Source: Bifidobacteriaceae bacterium (GTDB taxonomy: Bacteria > Actinomycetota > Actinomycetes > Actinomycetales > WQXJ01). From it: a stretch of DNA of 17,751 bases. A program made the translations under genes and the position numbers. Positions 14,701-17,751 of this stretch are shown one piece after another; within the stretch, counting starts at the first letter, position 1; every line of letters begins with the position of its first letter. A model generated the notes under the pieces. It saw only the letters and a list, made by a program, of their open reading frames with translations, was not told where the DNA came from and searched no databases. Location: contig JAITKC010000123.1 in the NCBI GenBank assembly GCA_031278665.1, positions 1 to 17,751 of the forward strand, in the 5' to 3' direction.

Positions 14701-17686
14701 CGCAGCCGCCGGTTTGGTCGATCAGACAGGTGGTCGTCTGGCCGACGGCGGTCCAGGTGGCGCCCGAGTCGTCCGAGCGCTCGAAATGGGCGCCGCCGGC
14801 GGTGGCCGCCGTGCCGGCGATCGGGGACAGCGTCAACGACACCGATTGGCCGGCCGCCGCCGCCTTGGCCGACTCGCCCGACTGGTCGAGAACTAAGCCG
14901 AAGACGGCCAACTCCACCCGGGCGGCGCCCTCCTGGACGCTTAGCGCCGCCGCCGCGTTGTCGCTTGGGTCGGCGCCGACCGACGACTCGGTCGCGTCGC
15001 CTTTGGGGACATAGGTCAACTGGCAGGTCACATCTGTCGGCAAGGCGCCGCCGGCGGGCGCCGGCAGGGTCAGGGTTCCGGCCGCCTGGTCGACCTGGGC
15101 GCCGAGGTCGGCGCCGCTGGCCGAGTCGTAGCAGCGCGTGTCGGCCCCGGTCTGGCCGGCGCCGCCCGACAGGCGCCAACCGCCCAGGCCGGACTGGCCG
15201 GCGGCCCCGACGCCGGTGGTGGCGATAGTCACCGCCTTGGCGCGGCTGACCAGGGCGTGGCGCTGGCCCGCCGCCGCGAAAGTGTTCGCGCTGTTAGTCG
15301 CGATGACGCTGGTGGCCGCGGACGGGCTGGTGGCCGAGACGTTGTCGAGGGACAGGGCGACGTTGGCGGCGACGCCACCGAGGGTGCGGGCCTGGAGGCG
15401 CAAGACCGCCCCGGCCACGCCCAGTTGATAGTCTTCGACTTCGCCGGCCGGCTGCCAGGGACCGGTCTCGGGATCGGACGGGCCGCGCGAGACGGCGGTG
15501 ACCTTGGCGTCATCGGACACCCGGGCGCGGACGTAAACGGGCTGGATCCCGCCCGACGGAACGCCGCCGGCGGGCGTGTAATCGCAATAGACGTAACCGG
15601 ATTGGTCGGGCTGATCGGAGCAGGCGCCGCCGCCGAGCAGACTTTGCGAACTGGCGGCAAAGGCCGTGTCGGAGGCCGTGATCCAGGCCTTGACGTGCGC
15701 CGTCGCGACGGCCGCGGCCAGGCCCTGGGCCTGGGCCCGGAACCGGTAGGTCTGACCGGCGACCATGATCTCGCCCTGCGCCGGCGCCCACTCGCCGACC
15801 GCGCCCGCCACGACCGGGGCGACCTCGACGCCATCGTCGGTCGGATGGACGTCGGCGGCCGGGTCGAGCGCGCCGTCGGAGTAAGCGGCGGCCGTCGCGC
15901 CCAGGCGCAGACCAGGTTGGCCGGCGGCCGACGGATTGGCGTACGGACCCGACTGGGCGTTGGTGGTCGGCGGGACCGGCGCGTCGCCCCAGGAGGCGGC
16001 GGCGGTGACGCCGAAGTCGGCCTGGGCGATCGCCAAGTCGTTGCGCATGGTCACTGTGGTGACGATGGCGGCGCCGCCGTCGGCCGCCAGCGGGTCGGCG
16101 GCGGAAGTCGGGTCGACGCCGTCGCGACGGGCCCCGGCGCACGGCCCGGAGGCGTCCGCGAGTTGGTAATCGCCGCCTTGGCCGGCGCAATACGGCTGGA
16201 CGGTGTTGGCGCCAAGACTGGCGCCGTAGCTGAATTGGCCGGCGCTGGCATAGGTTTGGACGGCGTTGACCCCGGCCACTTGGGGTTGTTTGAGCCGCAC
16301 CAGGAACTCCGAGTCGGGCGAGTTGAGCAGAGCCGAGTATTCGCCGGCCTCGTCTGTCTCGACTGAGCCGCGGTGGGACCAGGCGGGCGCCGCGGACGAT
16401 CCGGTGTTTTGGTAAATCTCGACCGTCGCTCCGGCGACGCCGCCTTCGCCGGCCTCGATCAGGCCGTCGCCATCGGCGTCGTTGTGAACTGTGCCCTGGA
16501 CGACCGGCGCGACCTGGGCGGCGGCGAAGTCGCGCGGGGAGGCGGACGGGACCTGGCCCATGCGGGTGGCCGTGCGCGCCAATGTGTCCCACTTGTAGAC
16601 CACGCGGGAGTTGTCGACGGTCCAAAGGTAGCCGTCCATGAAGGCCATGCCGACGATGTCGCTGGCGTCGACCGAGTCCGTCCAGGTCTGCACCACCGTG
16701 AAATCCCAGGCCGCCCCCGGCGCCGGGTCGCCGTCCGCGTCGTGCGGAATCTCGACCTTGACCAAGGCGTGGCGAGAGTCGCCGTTCTCGACGAACACAT
16801 ACATGTTGCCTTCGGCGTCGATGGCCATGTCAGTCGCCGCGCGCCACTCGCGGCTGGTCACCTTTTGGTTTGTCAAAGCGTTCCACTGGCTGTTCAGAGA
16901 GCCGCCGGAGGAGGTCAGGGAGTTGACCGCGGCCAGACAGGAAATGCTTTTGTCGGCGTCGTTCAGACGGTAAACGCCGGCCCGGAAGGACGATGTCGAT
17001 CCGGTGCCGCTGAACGGGAAGCTGTAGCTGAGCGCGGACGAGGTGCCGTAGACGTAAAGGTAGCCGTTCTTCTGATTGACCTCGGCGCCGACTGTGTTGC
17101 TGAAGTGGCAGACGCTGTTGGCGAGTTTGCCGGTGTCGACGGAGGTCGATTTCGACAAGGAGCCGAAGGAGACCGGGTTTACCTTGCGCGTTCCGTTGAC
17201 CAGCTCGGACTTCAGCACGGTCACGTTGTCGCCGCTCGAGTACCACTCGGCCACCAGGTGGATCGAGTCGTCGGTCCCGTCCGGTCCGCCCTTGAACACC
17301 GGTCCCAGTCCGAAGGTGTCGTGGCTGGCGTTCATCGCCGCGCCGTCGGCCGTCCCGGTGGTGGTGAACAGCACCGGCGGCTGGTCGCTCCCAGACCAAG
17401 CCTCGACCGACTTGGCGTCCAACCAGCCCCGGATCTCCCGGTTGCCCAAGGCTTGCGAGTCGTAGTTCATGTACCAAAGCTGGTCGCGCGTGTACACCCC
17501 GTCCCAGCCGTTCGCGAAGGTCACCGCCGCCGCCTCGTCGGCCGTCGTCACCTCGATCGCGACCAGGCCGCCGAGGGCGACCGCCGCCGCGGCGGTCGCC
17601 GCCACCGGGGAGACCCAGGCTCGACGGCGCGCCGGCCCGGCCGGCCCGCCGGGCGCCAGTCCGGGCTTGCGCCCGGGCGCGCGCAC
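2744..17686 (-). CDS. Giant LPXTG-anchored multi-Ig-domain surface protein (~4980 aa)
   Basis: One unbroken reading frame encodes a secreted, sortase-anchored stalk protein, probably an adhesin or cell-contact protein. Order by residue: Arg-rich start and signal peptide (1-54); propeller-like head (55-395); SdrD B-like domain (396-563); GEVED domain (to 755); two beta domains (756-1042); about 30 Ig-like modules of Big_1/invasin type (1043-4609), typically ending F-x-AGP and containing ADG and DxxGNP motifs; two Big_6-like domains (4610-4784); one beta domain (4785-4877); Pro/Ser/Glu wall spanner (4878-4942); LPFTG (4943-4947), hydrophobic helix, RRRRGERS. No catalytic domain is recognised. 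All cysteines lie in within-domain pairs. The start is uncertain: GTG 17686 has no Shine-Dalgarno sequence, and the frame stays open to base 17751, so the gene may begin outside the window. The promoter and any partner sortase are not visible. It converges on the 66-aa gene, with a 53-bp gap. Confidence 0.93.
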   Translation of the reverse strand: MRAPGRKPGLAPGGPAGPARRRAWVSPVAATAAAAVALGGLVAIEVTTADEAAAVTFANGWDGVYTRDQLWYMNYDSQALGNREIRGWLDAKSVEAWSGSDQPPVLFTTTGTADGAAMNASHDTFGLGPVFKGGPDGTDDSIHLVAEWYSSGDNVTVLKSELVNGTRKVNPVSFGSLSKSTSVDTGKLANSVCHFSNTVGAEVNQKNGYLYVYGTSSALSYSFPFSGTGSTSSFRAGVYRLNDADKSISCLAAVNSLTSSGGSLNSQWNALTNQKVTSREWRAATDMAIDAEGNMYVFVENGDSRHALVKVEIPHDADGDPAPGAAWDFTVVQTWTDSVDASDIVGMAFMDGYLWTVDNSRVVYKWDTLARTATRMGQVPSASPRDFAAAQVAPVVQGTVHNDADGDGLIEAGEGGVAGATVEIYQNTGSSAAPAWSHRGSVETDEAGEYSALLNSPDSEFLVRLKQPQVAGVNAVQTYASAGQFSYGASLGANTVQPYCAGQGGDYQLADASGPCAGARRDGVDPTSAADPLAADGGAAIVTTVTMRNDLAIAQADFGVTAAASWGDAPVPPTTNAQSGPYANPSAAGQPGLRLGATAAAYSDGALDPAADVHPTDDGVEVAPVVAGAVGEWAPAQGEIMVAGQTYRFRAQAQGLAAAVATAHVKAWITASDTAFAASSQSLLGGGACSDQPDQSGYVYCDYTPAGGVPSGGIQPVYVRARVSDDAKVTAVSRGPSDPETGPWQPAGEVEDYQLGVAGAVLRLQARTLGGVAANVALSLDNVSATSPSAATSVIATNSANTFAAAGQRHALVSRAKAVTIATTGVGAAGQSGLGGWRLSGGAGQTGADTRCYDSASGADLGAQVDQAAGTLTLPAPAGGALPTDVTCQLTYVPKGDATESSVGADPSDNAAAALSVQEGAARVELAVFGLVLDQSGESAKAAAAGQSVSLTLSPIAGTAATAGGAHFERSDDSGATWTAVGQTTTCLIDQTGGCAAPVRVAATAPGGYALRAGLDSAYLPNAVTGRPSDVSPVTVYFKAGKASALTSSMTVTQTAGQYANHDAPGLTAAQWGKQTITVSLRDQNNAPFEDATEPGALVASSPANASQGVYYGATNGTAGQFACAVEPVAGACPGGDYQLTVYASSAGAKAIAVTYTPAAGQPFAVGEAATGNNFVLARFATPPASAAYSVFIFNGPGETAPTDDWDDPADQPDGVGVAHPTGHTFHPAIRVWDAGRNNPIAEASVRFRVESTCPAVFVENGAKTYAPVTSSTGKAGASLKSAVAASCLVYGELYQAGGWVALPGGDGDPWVKQAVWRDAEVDPAASVFTVSTGDVVANGVDRGTVSARLIGANGLPVTTAQDALAGYGPDGEGVSVGEFEHLGDGLYEAPLTGTKAGYKVIAVEAGGAPLTLATGGNDTAHLVAGPAQAGMSWLVQSDLTAIADGQATIPVRLRAFDAEGNPATYGEVVFAIPAGVTAHGLTGPTTVSRPIAGGWARLDVASTAAGAYAVAASIGGQPVTGVRDADGESLASDGLARLAFKAGPAAADASALTIPTAGPDGLTAKLVGGAEKHRAEALVRDKQLNPLVDAAALVVFRYSYVDLAGRTVTGASAPVPTDAAGVAAWEFGSPAATTWTVTARVVGGASDVAGSPRAAAFKADVLDEAATLATFSVDASAKKTDGVAFAAARMRATDRFGNPIAGVDLSFELDYQAADGPLFGDAQTGAKAAGGTSGADGWVEVRIYSLWPGDFPVRGRLAAAGTEPREVHFSSTPAAADQSDFGVAPKTGNAAYPRARADGRDAYVATVTLRDSDGRPLNAAGATVVMTPLDVPGASALTTPVLSGKAGAGRAQVELQTVQAGLWEIRVRLGQDEIATAADSAVKAVTVEFVPGPAAAANSRLVGPASPAKADGVETQTIEAFVADAHGNPVGGEPVAFAVPLGVTAHSAAGVATAGPADLVIPTGAEDGVARLVLTSLKVGGYEVAVELGGQAISEGGPAVANFVNADLSPAASDFQITTMPGAKAVVSEFHTARVVLRDASGNLFAEATPVSFYYRLSGASLWTAGPVVTAAAGVAEWDDFTVSRAGSYEVRANLPQGQVPDGQTTRPAEFKAGPADPGNSIFSASAGDVAPDGQATHSATVAVKDAQGNPVGGQVVAFNLPADGPARFATAGCEPKTCQATSSDQGLARVELVSDAPASAHLTAGFDAVLVGEADLVFRAGAPDPTQSSWTVTPGYALAADGQSDFVATVTVADSAGQPVPDAAVSFEAPPAVALSPAGPYLTDAEGRVEVSLTSETAGVYTVNALLGTVKIGPADRTVVFEAGPIDLAGDRSWLTEPASAAVADGQAEQVVTATIGDAKGNPVTDAEVRFAAPAGATPVGPSTVAVDANGQARLRLVATAAGTYPVTAEVRQGGTGEWAAIVGGSPADAVFTAGPVSLERSWISKAEPGPLTADGVSAYTVKVELKDQHDNPVRTAGRPVAVEFRLRRADGTVAPGVAPVVRNLATDADGVASTSFATTTAGSWRAVGIIGAGAIVGGSPVEAEFAAGPAHAGTSEFAVTSGNVLADGLARHRATVVARDVNGNPAPGATVVFAVEAGAPGVDGPNLVPADGQVLAGPDGLAYVDITSREAGSFQASAIIDAATVTGAPRPVSFDAGAPDAGKSSYSLAPDTAAMPTVSVTASGTAADSYKLTVSIRSSAALAAPGARVRLAGLDTSKVSIVEAGGVDGVTGDAASGAYGQYTWHLYSAVAGTFSGRVMVDTGAGQWANVAPAPFSLRFGASTPRADASWLTAPAGPVAADGVATARVAAQVRDANGNAVDAGTVEFDLPAGVTAVVGGVETAGGPGVSVAAPVVAGLAEVALKSTAAGAHSLGASLGASPIRLVKDAEGLTELNRDGVVKVTFAAGSPAAGQSALSVPTAAGGQTKVADGASRHRAEVLAKDAFGNPAGAAQVMFRYGPDDEHLTERTVLADPATGVAAVEFAAAAAAVYQVTAFIAGEAVNGSPAEAAFVAGPFDPAATLASFEVQDSAAMATGRHPLWVRLRAQDAFGNPIAGVALGFEVTAAGEGPVFTPLADGAKQAEAVSGADGWVTAYLVSEFQGLFPVVGVVGAEQTQPKTVTFNNDAAWAGQSWFSVERGAFNSGDPARADGVDFHKVTVNLRNKDGAPVNGVQAVVRVTEQATGKISQHTVTTARLGGQSGTAEFALRTTVAGAYWVSVDLGGDELPQPAVGAAAKAAEVVFVAGPPSALTSYLVGPATGAAKADGNELQVVAAHLKDAQGNPVTGEDVTFIVPAGTTATELAPGGGSLDGPIAVRIAPDATGVAELLLVSLVKGAYQVTAEAAGVALTEGSPADVVFVNAGLSAGRSTFDLPTADGLKTVRREFHTPRVELFDASGNLYTDASAPVVFRWRLAGASAWSASQTVYSVDGVAFWPAWTVSQAGLYEIQAWVASGQVGATLTAAFKADRAEPEASWFTSSAGAPVLADGLAAHFAQVVVADAVVGGNPVADQPVIFSVSGQARIIGAPGAGQSVEVLSSEAGVARIDIVDAAAGGEAVTVTAFVAGLEVGSATLDFEPGAPDPSRSTLDVRPTTAFGAGHAGVLADGADSWTAVVSVRDSAGLAVPGVAVTITPTGPVRVLEAAPHVADAAGQVSVTLVSERSGLYAVRALLGSAAVSPAEAPVEFVAGPVAAGVSYLEGPAASAVADGSASLTIRAYVLDAQSNPLPGATVRFRFPAELTAEGEPAGLELFETPADAAGRAELTVTATQAGRHAVTAEARLGGEGDWTAIERHSPAVAEFVAGPISTLRSRLSATPAGPLTVGGSPASYQVQVELLDAFDNPVEQAQAPIQYRFFYGRPQTDPETYCRQAADAMTQFGSALTDRTGHATVPFTSTKAGPWYGCAFYAGDRIVGGSPVALAFEANAPDPATSKLEVSVNPVPADNASAHSARVVAVDAFGNPLAGQPVVFAIEGGSAQAPGPFVKGTAAATALVTTCGPEDEAEGLERCLVDGVFQTGLAVVEFTSPEPGTFLVTARLDGIAVTGSPAPVSFTNGLADQARSTWSISPDTADPVLGADVSVPAGTSPADSFELTVNVNSASGLPVPAIPVRLAGLPAAVAVADGSPEGVSGEIGSASPGAHSWLLHSPLAGEFQGRVEVWLTNAWAPVGDPFTVRFGPGPISAEATAATFETFAGPVANNLADRSWARVVVVDQHGNPVSGASVTFEVPAAWPGAAGTPVFAGAGATASGKQITVTTCAAAPADPTDPAAECLIGGLYTAGLAQVGVISAYQGAFPVSARVGAGADSFAAGGGDVLFDSGAGEAAASSFRLEPSDPAADRVVADGVASYTLTATVNNLVGSAPQPVAGACVTPALPDGVFVAAGPKAGPCAAGAYPTDGTGRAVLRVAATRAGWASIGLDLGAEPIPTEAGGTEHRRQALFTGGLPAAAEAELTSPAAPARADDPAGLTVSATLRDAHGNLASCWLGAQPVACQVVFRLPDGVWLPGDQDAPALIGPADVVVEAGLVDYDAAGSSGSSGSSGSSGSSGSSGSSGSSGQAAEPGLARLTLLGLAGRHAVTALVGGQPIQLADGVNWAPDAAQAIVVFTDAQAPAGPTLEASNGAGVAGRVAADDLADAAAGDLAVIVTDPATGEQLCRAQVEPDGTFNCPLDPPLEHGRTVETTIQDAAGNTSPPANLTADAVAPGLAAVDPTDGRQIVGTGESPGDTITVQDETGAVLCGGVVGEDLSWECSLTPAASEGDRLTITAEDPSGNRTETTWRVGLPRLELAESALRAGQEQTATGRNFQPGEIVTLDPDAAGARPMAQVAAQVAGPDGAVVFTWTLAADAAPGERDVKASGPLSGAVSAQFTVADSPDAVDPEPQPSEPPTETQPSEPPSETQPSEPPSERPDAAAPAQPSERPDLAAPAQPSERPIVATPELPFTGAAGLVGLVGAAGGLLAGGVLILLAARRRRGERS
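2747..2860 (-). other. LPFTG cell-wall sorting signal
   Basis: LPFTG (4943-4947; bases 2846-2860) is followed by a 25-residue hydrophobic helix and the charged tail RRRRGERS at the very end. This is the complete tripartite signal for sortase cleavage between T and G and linkage to peptidoglycan. Confidence 0.95.
2882..3034 (-). repeat. Wall-spanner repeats, 27-bp and 36-bp units
   Basis: Residues 4885-4911 are three 9-residue units of the form QPSEPPTET/QPSEPPSET/QPSEPPSER. Residues 4912-4935 are two 12-residue units PDxAAPAQPSER. This Pro/Ser/Glu-rich stretch is the expected peptidoglycan-crossing segment. Confidence 0.9.
3056..3859 (-). other. Two Big_6-like domains and one further beta domain
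   Basis: Residues 4610-4703 and 4704-4784 show the Big_6 pattern (VGTGESPGDTITVQDETG, then a D/G turn and DAAGNTS or DPSGNRT), each with one cysteine pair. Residues 4785-4877 (beginning LPRLELAES, with GRNFQPGE) look like another Ig/IPT-like domain close to the wall. Confidence 0.65.
3860..5137 (-). repeat. Partial third super-repeat copy (classes 3-4-5)
   Basis: Three modules at residues 4184, 4325 and 4449. The first resembles class 3 (opening AATFETF and closing YQGAFPVSARVG), the second class 4 (DLGAEPIP beside DLGGDELPQP), and the third class 5 (GPADVVV beside GPADLVI). Classes 1 and 2 are absent between copy B and this block, and nothing of classes 6-12 follows. Confidence 0.6.
4011..4082 (-). 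repeat. 9-bp coding minisatellite, eight copies, encodes (SSG)8
   Basis: Eight perfect-length tandem units: six CCGGACGAG, then two CCGGATGAG (one T variant) on the + strand. On the coding strand they give a 24-residue Ser-Ser-Gly linker inside the last Ig-like module. Because the unit is a multiple of three, changes in copy number would alter linker length without breaking the frame. Confidence 0.95.
5138..9328 (-). repeat. Super-repeat copy B: twelve Ig-like modules
   Basis: Residues 2787-4183 (1397 aa). Module starts are at 2787, 2913, 3020, 3130, 3251, 3367, 3473, 3584, 3694, 3809, 3930 and 4060. The order of module classes is the same as in copy A. Examples: class 6 has EFHTARVVLRDASGNL in A and EFHTPRVELFDASGNL in B; class 3 has FGNPIAGV and SGADGWV in both; class 10 has IVGGSPV in both. 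Confidence 0.8.
9329..13405 (-). repeat. Super-repeat copy A: twelve Ig-like modules
   Basis: Residues 1428-2786 (1359 aa). Module starts are at 1428, 1546, 1666, 1775, 1895, 2012, 2118, 2226, 2329, 2440, 2554 and 2663. Each of 103-124 residues carries an Ig-like strand pattern, mostly with ADG near the start, DxxGNP in the middle and F-x-AG at the end. Each has a same-order partner in copy B. Confidence 0.8.
13406..14560 (-). repeat. Ig-like modules 1-3 (divergent, outside the super-repeat)
   Basis: Modules starting at residues 1043, 1185 and 1325 lead into the stalk. They keep weak versions of the Ig-like pattern (VSLRDQNNAPF, VWDAGRNNPI) and modules 1 and 2 each carry a cysteine pair. They do not match a specific partner in the twelve-module blocks. 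Confidence 0.6.
14561..15421 (-). other. Two beta-rich domains before the Ig stalk
   Basis: Residues 756-1042 hold two units of about 150 and 130 residues, each with one cysteine pair (TRCYD/VTCQL and TTCLI/GGCAA). The second ends VYFKAGK, similar to the module-closing F-x-AG phrase of the Ig repeats. No named family is assigned with confidence. Confidence 0.45.
15422..15997 (-). other. GEVED domain
   Basis: Residues 564-755 start SWGDAPVPP and end with the diagnostic GEVEDYQLGV (GEVED at 748-752), the hallmark of the GEVED domain of secreted bacterial surface proteins. A cysteine pair (GGACS, YVYCD) is present. The domain commonly sits beside SdrD B domains, as here. Confidence 0.75.
15998..16501 (-). 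other. SdrD B-like domain
   Basis: Residues 396-563 begin VQGTVHNDADGDGLIEAGE, the signature opening of SdrD B / Cna B-like domains, in which the Asp/Gly-rich loop can bind calcium. The pattern continues with GVAGATVEIYQ and TDEAGEYSALL. A cysteine pair (PYCAG, GPCAG) lies in the C-terminal half. Confidence 0.75.
16502..17524 (-). other. N-terminal head domain, possibly beta-propeller
   Basis: Residues 55-395 lack the Ig repeat pattern. They contain recurring blade-like phrases such as GYLYVYG, GNMYVFVENG and GYLWTVDN, each followed by a short strand and turn, as in six- to seven-bladed propellers found at the tip of other actinobacterial wall proteins. It has one cysteine pair (SVCHF and SISCL). 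As the most distal domain it is the likeliest ligand-binding part. The fold is inferred from the motif pattern only. Confidence 0.45.
17525..17686 (-). other. Signal peptide of the giant surface protein
   Basis: Residues 1-54 have a long basic region ending RRRAW, a hydrophobic core (roughly 26-45, VSPVAATAAAAVALGGLVAI) and a small-residue site, DEAAA-VTF, suggesting Sec export and cleavage after about residue 54. The basic region is longer than usual and continues upstream of the GTG in an open frame. Confidence 0.75.
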
Positions 17687-17751
17687 GGGCGCGCGGCCGG
17701 GGCGAAGGCGCGCCCAGGCGGCTCGGGCGAGCTCCCGCCAGCGGCCCTTCG

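Overview
This window is a high-GC stretch with GTG starts, GC-rich codon ends, an LPXTG-type wall-anchored protein and a DosR/DevR-like operator. Together these point to an Actinomycetota (actinomycete) chromosome. No tRNA, rRNA, CRISPR array, insertion sequence or phage gene was seen.

Layout. Bases 1-110 hold the 3' end of a small membrane protein, probably of the GtrA family, on the + strand. It is followed by a complete GH13 alpha-glucosidase gene (199-1857, +). A strong bidirectional hairpin (1902-1933) separates this from a convergent 100-residue orphan gene (1984-2286, -), which looks leaderless. The divergent gap 2287-2489 carries a near-perfect DosR/DevR-type palindrome (2395-2410), placed to drive a tiny two-helix membrane protein (2490-2690, +).

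The remaining 15 kb (2744-17686, -) is one uninterrupted gene for a giant secreted protein of about 4980 residues. From the N-terminus it has a signal peptide, a propeller-like head, an SdrD B-like domain, a GEVED domain, two further beta domains and about 30 tandem Ig-like (Big_1/invasin-type) modules. These are followed by two Big_6-like domains, one more beta domain, a short Pro/Ser/Glu wall spanner and an LPFTG sorting signal with a membrane helix and RRRR tail. It is best read as a long stalk carrying an N-terminal head, attached to peptidoglycan by sortase. Its reading frame is open to the window edge, so the true start may lie outside.

The most notable structure is internal. Twelve consecutive Ig modules (residues 1428-2786) are repeated in the same order as a diverged block (2787-4183). 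A third, partial copy follows, made only of module classes 3-4-5 (4184-4609). A 9-bp coding minisatellite encoding (SSG)8 sits in the last of these. All 30 cysteines fall as one pair per domain, concentrated at the two ends of the stalk, and two modules of different classes share a related cysteine-bracketed insert. The genes do not form one pathway: the glucosidase is cytosolic sugar metabolism, the small genes are unknowns, and the giant gene is a separate surface-display locus.
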